From an uncultured Clostridia bacterium (GTDB lineage Bacteria > Bacillota > Clostridia > Christensenellales > CAG-138): a stretch of 17,071 nt of DNA. Both the position numbers and the translations under genes were made by a program. Under the pieces are notes generated by a model. That model had not been told where the DNA came from, searched no databases, and saw only the letters and a list, made by a program, of their open reading frames with translations. Where the stretch lies: assembly GCA_937915925.1 (NCBI GenBank), contig CALGGM010000161.1, positions 1-17,071 of the forward strand. Reading direction: 5' to 3'. Below, piece after piece: positions 6,191 through 13,238 of the stretch; the first letter of the stretch is position 1, and each line of letters opens with the position of its first letter.

Positions 6191-7120
6191 ATGAGCAGCT
6201 TTGAAAACCTGCGTATCGTTGACAACTTCTACCAGACGTCTCTGTATTTCCCGATGCCGACCGTCGTCATCAGCACGCTGTGCGAGGACGGCAGCACGAC
6301 GCTCGGACCGTATTCGCTGGTGCAGCCGTACTATGTGGCGGGCAAGGATTACTACGCCATGCTGCTGTGCTGCCGCAACTCGTCCAATACGGCGCAGAAC
6401 ATCCTGCGCGACGGCAAGTGCGCGATCAACTTCATCGACGACAATCCGAAGAGCTTCAAGGAAGCGGTAAAGCTCAGCTGGCCCGGCGACAAGCCCTCCG
6501 ACAAGATGCCGAAGTGCAACTTCCGTCTTGAAAAGAGCATGATCGAGGAGCAGACGGGCGAGAAGCGTCCGATGGTGCTGACCGACGCGATCGAAGCGAT
6601 CGAGTGCACATGGATGCGTAACTTAGACGGCGCGGACAAGGATCAGCCCGGCGAGCTCAACGGCTATGAACCGCCGTATCACGACTTCAACGGGATCACG
6701 TCGAAGTTCGGCGCGCACTTTATTCTTCGGGTCGATAAGATCCTCATGAAGAAAAAGTACAGCGACGCGATCATCAACGGCGTGAAGGCAAAGGATTTCC
6801 CGCCGCTGCCGGTCGATTACGGCTATCGCGATTCCAAGAACTTCTGGTTCCACAGAAAGACCAGAATGCGCGCGGAGCTTCTGCAAGTCAGAAAGGCGAC
6901 GCTGCAGTCGGTCCGTTACGCCGCCGACCGCGCGGACGATAAGGTGAAGTTCACCGACGACGCGCTCGAAACGATCCTCGGCGTGCCGCGCGTGTTCCTG
7001 CCGCTCGTGCTGAAGGGCTGCGTGGACTGGGCAAAGGAGAATAACGTCGAGCTCGTCACCGCCGAGCACATGAAGATCATCAACGATAAGCGTGCAAAAG
7101 AAAAGAACGCAAAGAAATAA
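6191..7120 (+). CDS. Flavin-reductase-like split-barrel protein with C-terminal PCP_red-like domain
   Basis: A 309-residue protein. Residues ~1-190 resemble the FMN-binding split barrel of the flavin reductase-like family: FPMPTVVISTL near the N-terminus, LGPYSLVQPYYVAG, then SSNTAQNILRDGKCAINF. This family binds FMN and uses NAD(P)H or passes electrons. Residues ~253-302 (FTDDALE, GVPRVFLPLVLKGCVDWAKE, ELVTAEHM) fit the pattern of the PCP_red domain first described at the C-terminus of a protochlorophyllide reductase subunit and now seen in many non-phototrophs. The fusion is read from pattern and not from a search. It starts one base after tetR and is nine bases from the next gene. It is likely cytoplasmic, with no signal peptide. 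Confidence 0.78.
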   Translation: MSSFENLRIVDNFYQTSLYFPMPTVVISTLCEDGSTTLGPYSLVQPYYVAGKDYYAMLLCCRNSSNTAQNILRDGKCAINFIDDNPKSFKEAVKLSWPGDKPSDKMPKCNFRLEKSMIEEQTGEKRPMVLTDAIEAIECTWMRNLDGADKDQPGELNGYEPPYHDFNGITSKFGAHFILRVDKILMKKKYSDAIINGVKAKDFPPLPVDYGYRDSKNFWFHRKTRMRAELLQVRKATLQSVRYAADRADDKVKFTDDALETILGVPRVFLPLVLKGCVDWAKENNVELVTAEHMKIINDKRAKEKNAKK

Positions 7121-7129
7121 GGAGGCAGT

Positions 7130-7990
7130 ATGAAGGTTTTATTGGCAGGCGCATTCGGAAACTTAGGCGCAGAAATTTTGAAGGTCCTTTGCCGTGAGGG
7201 GCATGAGGTGATCGCGGCGGATCTCAAGGAACGTCCGGTAGAAGGCACGGAAGGCAAGTATCGCTTCGTCTCCATCGACGCGACGGAGTATGTGACCATG
7301 AAGGGCATTTGCGACGGCGTTGACGTCGTCATCACGACGATGGGACTGACCGGCGCGTCCACAAAGTTCACGTCCTATGACATCGACTATCAGGGCAACA
7401 TGAACCTGTATAAGGTTGCGCAGAAGGCGGGCGTCAAGAAGTTCAATTACATCTCCGTCATTTCCTGCGACGAGCCCGGCGCGGAAAAGGTGCCGATGCT
7501 GCACGCGAAGTACATGGTGGAGCAGGAGATCAAAAAGCAGCCGATGGACTGGGTCATCTACCGTCCGACTGGTTACTTCTATGACATCTGCAAGGTCTTC
7601 AAGCCCTATGTGGATAAGGGCGAGATGCAGCTTTTGAAGGGCTTCGGCAAGGTCAAGGCGAACGTCGTCGACTGTCCGGACTTCGCCGAGTTCATCGTTG
7701 CGCACATGGACGACACGAACGTCACCTATAACGTCGGCGGCAAGGAAACCTATACCTACGAGGAGATGGCGGACATGTGCTTCAAGGCGGCGAACAAGCC
7801 CTTGAAGATCAAGTGGGCGCCGATCTGGCTGTTCGGAATCTTAGCGAATCTTCCGAAGATCAAGAAGGCAGGCAAGCACGACATCATCCTGTTCTCGAAG
7901 TGGACGCTGAGCCATGACCTCGTCGGCGATACGAAGGTCGGCGATAAGAGCTTTGCCGAATACATCAGGAACTATTTTAAGGAGGCATAA
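7130..7990 (+). CDS. Atypical SDR / NAD(P)-binding epimerase-like oxidoreductase
   Basis: A 286-residue Rossmann protein of the NAD(P)-binding atypical or extended SDR type (NmrA/epimerase-like). The dinucleotide-binding motif is GAFGNLG at residues 7-13, followed by an acidic residue after strand 2 (AADLKE), favouring NAD. AGVKKFNYISVISCD and MDWVIYRPTGYFYD are typical of this group. I do not see a classic YxxxK pair, although HAKYMVEQEIKK provides a possible substitute, so it may bind cofactor as a reductase or act as a chaperone-like partner. GGAGG at 7121-7125 sets the start. It sits one base before the DUF1295 gene, a pairing that suggests that the two act on one substrate. Confidence 0.85.
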   Translation: MKVLLAGAFGNLGAEILKVLCREGHEVIAADLKERPVEGTEGKYRFVSIDATEYVTMKGICDGVDVVITTMGLTGASTKFTSYDIDYQGNMNLYKVAQKAGVKKFNYISVISCDEPGAEKVPMLHAKYMVEQEIKKQPMDWVIYRPTGYFYDICKVFKPYVDKGEMQLLKGFGKVKANVVDCPDFAEFIVAHMDDTNVTYNVGGKETYTYEEMADMCFKAANKPLKIKWAPIWLFGILANLPKIKKAGKHDIILFSKWTLSHDLVGDTKVGDKSFAEYIRNYFKEA

Positions 7991-7991
7991 G

Positions 7992-8813
7992 ATGGGCTGG
8001 ATGTATCTTGGCATTATCTGTGCGGTTTGCGCGGTCTGCTGTGCGATCGGCTTCAAAAAGTTCGTATGGTTCCTGTCCATCGGCTACGGCTTCGCGATCA
8101 TCGGCGGCGGGATCACGGTCCTGATCTTTGCGCTCGCAAACGGCTGGGCGAACGGCGCGATCCTTTTGCTCATTCTGCAGACGCTCCTGTTCATCGCGTA
8201 CGGCGCGCGGCTTTCGGGCTTCCTGCTGTTCCGCGAGCTCAAGAACAAGGCGTATCAGAAGACGCTGAACGAGGACGCGGGCGGCGCGAAAAAGATGCCG
8301 GTCTTCGTGCTCGCGACGATCTGGATCATGGTCTCCGTACTCTATACCGCACAGGTATCGCCGGTGTTCTATCGCTATTATAACGTCGGCGTCGGCACGA
8401 AAGCGGCGCACGACTGGATCGTCCCGATCGTGGGCATGGTGATCTCGCTCTGCGGTCTGCTTCTTGAAACGGTCGCGGACAAGCAGAAGTCTGCGCAGAA
8501 GAAGGAGAATCCGAAGATGGTCGCAACGAAGGGACTGTATAAGATCGTTCGCTGCCCGAACTATTTCGGCGAAATCCTCTTCTGGACGGGCGTGCTCGTA
8601 TCCGGCTTGACCGCGCTGAACGGCGTCGGACAGTGGATCGTCGCGATCCTTGCATGGGTCTCGATCGTATACATCATGTTCAACGGCGCGCAGCGGCTTG
8701 AAAAGCGTCAGAACGAGCGCTACGGCAATGATCCTGTTTATCAGGCGTATGTCCAAAAGACGCCGATCATTCTGCCGCTTGTGCCGATCTATCACCTCAA
8801 CAAGCAGAAATAA
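7992..8813 (+). CDS. DUF1295 (steroid 5-alpha-reductase-like) membrane protein
   Basis: A 273-residue integral membrane protein of the DUF1295/steroid 5-alpha-reductase C-terminal superfamily, which includes NADPH-dependent enoyl reductases and isoprenylcysteine methyltransferase relatives. The signature is clear: GLYKIVRCPNYFGEILFW (~181-198), preceded by ETVADKQK (~159-166) and followed by a final span and the RLEKRQNERYG and YQAYVQKT segments. About six to seven spans are visible. ATG 7992 follows AAGGAGG at 7979-7985; the open frame extends upstream but overlaps the previous gene. Likely role: reducing a carbon-carbon double bond in a hydrophobic substrate (steroid, bile acid, isoprenoid or similar), which is an inference from the family. 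Confidence 0.87.
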   Translation: MGWMYLGIICAVCAVCCAIGFKKFVWFLSIGYGFAIIGGGITVLIFALANGWANGAILLLILQTLLFIAYGARLSGFLLFRELKNKAYQKTLNEDAGGAKKMPVFVLATIWIMVSVLYTAQVSPVFYRYYNVGVGTKAAHDWIVPIVGMVISLCGLLLETVADKQKSAQKKENPKMVATKGLYKIVRCPNYFGEILFWTGVLVSGLTALNGVGQWIVAILAWVSIVYIMFNGAQRLEKRQNERYGNDPVYQAYVQKTPIILPLVPIYHLNKQK

Positions 8814-8831
8814 CGCAGGGGGATAGGGGTA

Positions 8832-9467
8832 ATGAAGGAATTTACCGTGACCATGGCGCTGGTGGATTTCATTCCGGTAGCGCTGTTTGCCGCCGCGGCT
8901 GTGATCCTGATGCGCGATCTTTATAACAAGATGAGCAAGGGCGCGTTCGCGCTGTTTGCCGCAGGCACGATCGACGTGGTGTTTGCCGGCTCCATGAAGG
9001 CGCTGTATAAGCTCCTGTATGCGGCAGGCGTGTGCGATTTCACGCCGCTCTCCGACATGTTCTTTCCGGTACAGTCGGTGGGCTTCCTGCTTGCGGGGCT
9101 CGGCATGCTCGCCATGCTGCTGCATAAGCAGAAGGAAACGGCGCTGTCCGCCGCCGCGCCCGCAGCGTTCAAGGGCACGTTCCTCTTTGTGGGGTACATG
9201 GTCCTTGGACTCGGGATGATGACCGTGGTGCTGTCCGTGCTTTCCAAGAAGCTCAAAAAGCCGTGGCTCATTGTGCTGTTCGTGCTGGCATGGGTGCTGA
9301 TGCTTGCGATGGGCTATCTGTCCTCGCGCGATTTTGCTCAGGCGTCGATGAACTGGATCGCGCAGGGGGTCAATATCGCGGGACAGGGCGTGTTCCTGCT
9401 CGGTGCGGCGCTTGCGCATAAAAACGGGCTTGCAGAGCTTCGGCTGCATGGAGGTGAAACGGTATGA
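8832..9467 (+). CDS. Six-span membrane protein of unknown function
   Basis: A 211-residue protein with about six predicted membrane spans (~9-28, 38-56, 77-97, 112-134, 143-162, 172-193) and short loops. Its N-terminal half has a notable charged and polar set inside or near the membrane (DFIPVALF, IDVVFAGSMKALYK, FFPVQSVGFLLAG). I recognise no family. It may be a membrane anchor, transporter or haem/quinone-associated subunit serving the neighbouring reductases (speculation). It starts 18 bases after the DUF1295 gene behind purine-rich AGGGG sequence and overlaps the next gene by four bases (ATGA at 9464-9467). Confidence 0.75.
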   Translation: MKEFTVTMALVDFIPVALFAAAAVILMRDLYNKMSKGAFALFAAGTIDVVFAGSMKALYKLLYAAGVCDFTPLSDMFFPVQSVGFLLAGLGMLAMLLHKQKETALSAAAPAAFKGTFLFVGYMVLGLGMMTVVLSVLSKKLKKPWLIVLFVLAWVLMLAMGYLSSRDFAQASMNWIAQGVNIAGQGVFLLGAALAHKNGLAELRLHGGETV

Positions 9468-10108
9468 CAGAAAAACTGCTTGCGCTCCTTAAAGAGCGCT
9501 TTCCGCTGACCGAAACGGACGTCGGCGCGTATCGCACGCTCAAGGCAAAGGACCTGACGTTCGCCGTCCGCGCGTATGCGGCGAAAGGGCTCGGGCACGT
9601 CTCCGTCATGCAGGCGAAGGGCTTTTTCGGCCTGATGAAGATGGACACGCTGATCGTGAATCCCAAGGAGATCGATCTGCCGCTTCTGTCCTACGACCGC
9701 ATTCTTGCGATGGGCAACGATACGCTGATTGTTGAGCTGTACGACACGGCAGTCGAACCGCTTGATCTGACCGCGCTGAACGTCGTGAAAACAAAGTATC
9801 AAGATCTACCGGAGCGCGATCCGGGCACACATTGGTACGACGCGATCCGGCTTCCGGAAAGCATATCCAAGAAGGGAAAGAAGCTGTCACAACAGTTTGA
9901 CGCGATGACAGCGGACTTTGCGGCGGCATACCTGTCGCTGCCGGCAAAGCCGGTCACGGATCCCGAAAAGAAGCGCGAAAAGACGAACGCCTATGTGGAA
10001 GGACTTCTGGAAAACGGCGGACCGTCCACCGACGTGTTCAAGAAAGCGCTCGGCGAGGAAAAGACCGCGGAACTGTTCCGCTCCGTGCTGTTCGGCACGA
10101 ATGGATAA
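9464..10108 (+). CDS. Ferredoxin-dependent bilin reductase-like protein (distant)
   Basis: A 214-residue soluble protein. Compared from memory with cyanobacterial PcyA, a 28-residue stretch (residues 51-78) aligns without gaps. It keeps AK at the start, a glycine-leucine pair, LPL (72-74) and an aspartate at 78 corresponding to the conserved catalytic Asp105. The C-terminal pattern VFKKALGEE...LFRSVLF (191-210) mirrors the family's closing helix (VLEKAFGE...QVLF), and WYDAIRLPES matches the mid-domain position. The residue corresponding to PcyA His88 is Asp61, and the Glu76 position appears to be Met49, so the chemistry may differ. FDBRs reduce linear tetrapyrroles using ferredoxin. A non-phototroph homologue within a reductase operon is unusual. 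GGAGGTGA at 9450-9457 fixes the start. Function remains inferred. Confidence 0.6.
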   Translation: MTEKLLALLKERFPLTETDVGAYRTLKAKDLTFAVRAYAAKGLGHVSVMQAKGFFGLMKMDTLIVNPKEIDLPLLSYDRILAMGNDTLIVELYDTAVEPLDLTALNVVKTKYQDLPERDPGTHWYDAIRLPESISKKGKKLSQQFDAMTADFAAAYLSLPAKPVTDPEKKREKTNAYVEGLLENGGPSTDVFKKALGEEKTAELFRSVLFGTNG

Positions 10109-10117
10109 GGAGGAAAT

Positions 10118-10798
10118 ATGCGAGACGTTCTGATCAAGATCTGTCCCATTGCGATTTGGTTCATCGTTGTGGGTGAAATCGTCATTGCGGCGCTCCTGTT
10201 CGGACTGTCCGCAAAGAAGAATTCTAAAATTGCGCGCTGGTCCGGCATTCTGACGCTCGGTCTCATTCTGGACGCGGCGATCATCGGACTCGGATCGCAG
10301 CTGACGCCGGAAGCACTGCAAACGGTGAGCCCCGTTCGCTTTATCGCGCATGGGCTTCTGATCCCGCTGCTGTTCCCGATCATGGGGTATTCACTGAACT
10401 TCAAAAAATTCCTGATGTTCATCGTGTGGTCGTTTACGCTGGTGCTGATGGTCCTGGGCGTGCTGCAGGCGGTGAAAACGCCGCTCGTGCCGGAAACGAT
10501 CGCAAACGTCACGCGCATGAAGGCAGGGGAAGGCACGCCGAAGTGGGCGGATACGGTCAGTCGGATCCTGTCGTTCGGTACGGTCATCCCCATGATGATC
10601 GTCGGGATCATCGTGTGGATCAAGGAGAAGACGCCGCATCTGTTCCTGGCGGGATTCCTGATGTTCGCGTTTTCCGCGCTCGGTCCCGCAACGGGCAACA
10701 CCGACCTGATCTTCTTTATCAGCATGTTCGGCGAGATCCTGATGGTGCTGTTCCTGTACCTGTACGCGCGCGCAAAAGCCAAACGCCGCGCAGGATAA
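10118..10798 (+). CDS. Multi-span membrane protein of unknown function
   Basis: A 226-residue protein with six to seven predicted spans (~9-30, 40-60, 72-92, 98-118, 147-167, 173-190, 196-218) and a basic C-terminus (ARAKAKRRAG). A RFIAHGLLIPLLFP segment places an Arg and a His near the membrane, a layout sometimes used for haem or quinone contact, but I recognise no family. It starts nine bases after the FDBR-like gene behind AAGGAGG (10107-10113) and is the last gene of the operon, followed by hairpins and the terminator. A role as membrane partner or transporter for the pathway is possible (inference). Confidence 0.75.
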   Translation: MRDVLIKICPIAIWFIVVGEIVIAALLFGLSAKKNSKIARWSGILTLGLILDAAIIGLGSQLTPEALQTVSPVRFIAHGLLIPLLFPIMGYSLNFKKFLMFIVWSFTLVLMVLGVLQAVKTPLVPETIANVTRMKAGEGTPKWADTVSRILSFGTVIPMMIVGIIVWIKEKTPHLFLAGFLMFAFSALGPATGNTDLIFFISMFGEILMVLFLYLYARAKAKRRAG

Positions 10799-10813
10799 AC
10801 GCAGTAAAACCAA

Positions 10814-10828
10814 CCCGATACTATCGGG
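10814..10828 (+). repeat. Perfect 7-base inverted repeat after the operon
   Basis: CCCGATA at 10814-10820 and TATCGGG at 10822-10828 are exact reverse complements around one base. No T-run follows, so it is not itself a terminator; it could stabilise the 3' end of the operon transcript or bind a protein. Confidence 0.6.
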
Positions 10829-10852
10829 AACAGAATCAAATACAAAGAATAT

Positions 10853-10887
10853 CGGAGAGAGCAAATGCTTTCTCCGACTTTTCTATT
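10853..10887 (+). terminator. Intrinsic terminator of the reductive operon
   Basis: Bases 10853-10863 pair with 10866-10876 (11 pairs, one G-T) and are followed by ACTTTTCTATT. It closes the plus-strand operon and lies at the convergent junction with the minus-strand SDR gene, whose stop codon is at 10883-10885, so it may limit transcription from both sides. Confidence 0.75.
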
Positions 10888-11647
10888 CGCCCTGCTGTTT
10901 GTTCTCCGCGCCTTCCGTCGCTTTGGTCAGCAACCTGCCGAATCGCAGCGGATGACGATAACAAAGAAACATGGAAAACGCCTGAGACGCATTCGGACAG
11001 ATGACGAATCTTTTCGAGTGGATATGCTTTGCAAATCCCTCGCCGACCTTCTGCACGCTTGCCTTGAACTCCTTCGGGATCGGCAAGCCGGAAGCAGAGC
11101 CGGTATCGGTCAGCGGCGGATGAAACAGATGGACCGTGATCCCATAGCGTTCGTTTTCGATGGCAAGACATTTTGCCAGCGCTTCGATCGCGCCTTTGGA
11201 CGACGCGTACGGCGAAATGTTCTTAAACCCGGTCACGCCGACGCCCGAGCTTGTAAAGATCAGCCGTCCGCGCTTCGCCTCCCGCATGAACGGCAAAACC
11301 GCCTTGGCAAGCCGCAGCGCGCCGTAAAAGTTCACATCCATCACTTTCCGATAGGTCTCTATATCCGTATCCGGTTCGCTTTCGAATGTGCACAGGCAGG
11401 CGTTATGGATCGCGACGTCGACGGATCCGAAACGATCATATGCTTCTCGCACACCCTCGAAAACGGACTGCAAATCTCTGGCGTCCGCCTTGAAAACGAG
11501 CAGTCGATCCGGAAAGCTTTCCGTCAATGCGGAAATGTGCTCTGTCCGAATATCCAGTACGGCAACCCGGTTTCCGCGTTCCAAAAGACTTTGCGCCATA
11601 TAATAACCGATCCCGGAATCGGCGCCGACGATCACGATATCAGACAT
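10883..11647 (-). CDS. Short-chain dehydrogenase/reductase
   Basis: A 254-residue classical SDR. The cofactor motif is GADSGIG (residues 8-14), Asp32 after strand 2 favours NAD(H), HNAC (81-84) replaces the usual NNAG, and the catalytic set is Ser133/Ser134 with Tyr147 and Lys151 in YASSK. The segment HPPLTDTG after the active site resembles that of 3-ketosphinganine-reductase-like SDRs, but the substrate is not determined. The start overlaps the preceding tetR gene by eight bases, with GGGAGG upstream, so both are cotranscribed from the promoter at 12282-12310. The C-terminus is polar and slightly extended. Confidence 0.9.
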   Translation of the reverse strand: MSDIVIVGADSGIGYYMAQSLLERGNRVAVLDIRTEHISALTESFPDRLLVFKADARDLQSVFEGVREAYDRFGSVDVAIHNACLCTFESEPDTDIETYRKVMDVNFYGALRLAKAVLPFMREAKRGRLIFTSSGVGVTGFKNISPYASSKGAIEALAKCLAIENERYGITVHLFHPPLTDTGSASGLPIPKEFKASVQKVGEGFAKHIHSKRFVICPNASQAFSMFLCYRHPLRFGRLLTKATEGAENKQQGE

Positions 11648-12248
11648 TTTCCTTTCCTCCCAATTGCTTTATGATCGTGTTGATATACGCATGCGCTTCC
11701 GTGCGGAACGCATCTTTTCTTTCCTCTGTAAGAGCGCCGTTCAAAAGATGCCTGAAAATGAGCATCGTGATGTTTGCATAATAGTTGCGCCCCATTTGCG
11801 CGGCGTCTGCTTCCGGGATCACTCCGACCTTTGCAAGCATCAGAAACGCGGACGTTTCGATTCTGTACGGTTCTGTAAACAGCCACCGTTCATACGCTTC
11901 CCGTATCTGCTCGTCATGGAACTGTTCGATCATCATCAGCCGCATCAGCTTGTTGCAGAACGGATCGAACAGGTATTGATCGAAAAAGTACGTATCCATC
12001 CAATCGAAAGAGGGAGGTGTCTCACCGGTCATCGATGCGGATCGAAAGACCGCAAGCAGAGCGTTTACGTGATCTTCAAATCGGTTCAGCAGGGAATCGA
12101 GAATGTCCCGCTTATTTTTGAAATGGTAGTAAACGGAGCTTTCCTTGATGCCGACCTCCCTGCAGACGTCCCGGATCGAGACGGCTTCATATCCGGAATC
12201 GGCGAACAGCGTAAGCGCCGTATCCATGATTCGTTCCCTTGTGTCCAT
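11640..12248 (-). CDS. TetR/AcrR-family transcriptional regulator
   Basis: A 202-residue regulator. The HTH is VSIRDVCREVGIKESSVYYHF (~23-43) followed by KNKRDILDSL, typical of TetR. The C-terminal domain is helical and rich in aromatic residues (WMDTYFFDQYLFDPF), suggesting a hydrophobic ligand. I choose ATG 12248 over TTG 12260, because GGAGG lies five bases before 12248 and would be inside a product starting at 12260. Two near-identical palindromes cover its own promoter, so autorepression together with the downstream SDR gene is strongly suggested. Confidence 0.92.
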   Translation of the reverse strand: MDTRERIMDTALTLFADSGYEAVSIRDVCREVGIKESSVYYHFKNKRDILDSLLNRFEDHVNALLAVFRSASMTGETPPSFDWMDTYFFDQYLFDPFCNKLMRLMMIEQFHDEQIREAYERWLFTEPYRIETSAFLMLAKVGVIPEADAAQMGRNYYANITMLIFRHLLNGALTEERKDAFRTEAHAYINTIIKQLGGKENV

Positions 12249-12261
12249 CGGCTCCTCCAAA

Positions 12262-12279
12262 ACCTAACAAGTGTTAGGT
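12262..12279. promoter_or_regulatory. TetR operator 1, perfect palindrome
   Basis: ACCTAACA and TGTTAGGT form a perfect 8+2+8 inverted repeat located just downstream of the -10 box of the minus-strand tetR promoter, over the expected transcription start. Confidence 0.85.
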
Positions 12280-12281
12280 AG

Positions 12282-12310
12282 AGTATACCTAACACTCGTT
12301 AGATTGTCAA
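12282..12310 (-). promoter_or_regulatory. Consensus promoter of the tetR-SDR operon
   Basis: On the minus strand a perfect TTGACA (12310-12305) and TATACT (12287-12282) are spaced by exactly 17 bases. The -35 box begins eight bases past the stop of spoVAE with no terminator between them, so some read-through from spoVAE is possible. Confidence 0.88.
12287..12304. promoter_or_regulatory. TetR operator 2, imperfect copy
   Basis: This second copy keeps CTAAC and GTTAG in the same spacing as operator 1, with a changed centre. Its midpoint is 25 bases from that of operator 1. It fills the spacer between the -35 and -10 boxes of the same promoter. Confidence 0.8.
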
Positions 12311-12317
12311 GCCGTTT

Positions 12318-12671
12318 TTATTTGGTTTTCGGACGAAAGATCAGCGCGGCAAGCCAGCCGAACAGGATCGCGGCGGAAATACCTGCGGCGGTTGCCGAAA
12401 GACCGCCGGACAGCGCGCCTAAGACACCGTGTTCCTTTGCACCTTCGATCGCGCCTTTCGCAAGCGCATTGCCGAAGCCGAGCAGAGGAACGCTTGCGCC
12501 CGCGCCGGCAAAGTCGACAAGCGGCTGATACAGTCCGAGCCCGCCGAGCACCACGCCGAGCACCACGAACAGCACAAGGATGCGTGCGCTCGTCAGCCGC
12601 GTATACGACAGAAGCAGCTGACCGACCGTGCAGATCGCGCCGCCGATCAGAAATGCCCAAAGATACTGCAT
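12318..12671 (-). CDS. spoVAE: Stage V sporulation protein AE (SpoVAE/SpoVAEB)
   Basis: A 117-residue hydrophobic protein of the usual SpoVAE length. Signature segments are GGAICTVGQLL (~10-20) and GLYQPLVDFAGAGASVPLLGFGN (~46-68), followed by a glycine/alanine-rich membrane region and a basic end (RPKTK). SpoVAE is part of the SpoVA channel in the spore inner membrane that moves dipicolinic acid in during sporulation and out in germination. Its start overlaps the stop of the spoVAD remnant by one base (TGATG), with GGAGG just upstream, which is normal SpoVA operon coupling. Upstream spoVAD is broken, so expression from the original operon promoter is doubtful in this arrangement. Confidence 0.9.
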   Translation of the reverse strand: MQYLWAFLIGGAICTVGQLLLSYTRLTSARILVLFVVLGVVLGGLGLYQPLVDFAGAGASVPLLGFGNALAKGAIEGAKEHGVLGALSGGLSATAAGISAAILFGWLAALIFRPKTK

Positions 12672-13066
12672 CAGTCCCTCCGTTCCAGCACGACCGCGTG
12701 CGCAATGCCCGGGATGCTTTCGCCCTGCATGCCGGAGGTCGGGCTCATCAAAGCGCCGGTTGCCAAGAACAGCATGCGGTTGACGTCGCCGCGCTCGATG
12801 CGCGAAAGAAGCTCCGCAGCGAGAACGACCGCCGAACAGCCCGCGCCGCTGCCGCCGCACGAAAACCCCTGCTCCTCACGGTAGATGCTCGCGCCGCAAT
12901 CGAGATAGCGCCCTTCAAGATCGAGCCCGTACTTCTTTCCGAGCTCTGAAAGCATTTCGCTTCCGAACGTGCCGAGATCGCCCGACACGATCAGATCGTA
13001 ATCGTCCGCCCCGATGTCCTCCATATGCGCCAGTATGGTATCGCAGCAGGCAGGAAAATTTGTCAA
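12671..13066 (-). pseudogene. spoVAD: 3' fragment of spoVAD, interrupted at its 5' side
   Basis: The open frame encodes only the last ~128 residues of SpoVAD, a thiolase-fold protein of about 338 residues that binds dipicolinic acid. Recognisable parts include PACCDTI (normally PAAADTI), DDYDLIVSGDLGTFG, GGSGAGCSAVV, LATGALMSPTS and ESIPGIAHAVVLER. Homology begins abruptly at the PACCDTI proline codon (~13054); the ~207 N-terminal residues are absent and replaced by AT-rich sequence. The only start is TTG at 13066, without a ribosome site. The remaining sequence shows no internal stops, so the break is recent or the intact gene is restored by excision. Confidence 0.85.
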
Positions 13067-13181
13067 GTAGCGAAAAACAAATTATTTTACCGCATATATA
13101 ATACCATATTAACGTAATAACATAAGAAAATGGACGATTTCGGCAGTTTTTGGGCATCTGAAGCACGTCTCAAAAACACGC

Positions 13182-13215
13182 AAAAAATGCCCGTAATCAT
13201 CCGATCATGGGCATT
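13182..13215 (-). terminator. Intrinsic terminator of the fic gene
   Basis: On the minus strand AATGCCC (13215-13209) pairs with GGGCATT (13192-13186) across a 16-base loop and leads into six T residues. It lies 24 bases after the Fic stop and would stop transcripts before the spoVAD remnant. An upstream GGGCAT at 13152-13157 could compete for ATGCCC on the opposite strand. Confidence 0.7.
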
Positions 13216-13238
13216 GAAAAGGTCAGACTGTTTTGATT

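Noticed and set aside
7977..9449. A 490-codon minus-strand open frame opposite the operon
   Set aside because: It lies antisense to three well-supported genes, is dominated by Arg, His and Asp as expected for the complement of GC-rich codons, and has no domain or ribosome site that I can see.
13067..13140. Promoter on the minus strand (TTATGT-16-TATTAT) driving the spoVAD remnant
   Set aside because: Such boxes are expected by chance in this AT-rich stretch, and the remnant has only a TTG start without a ribosome site; kept as a weak possibility only.
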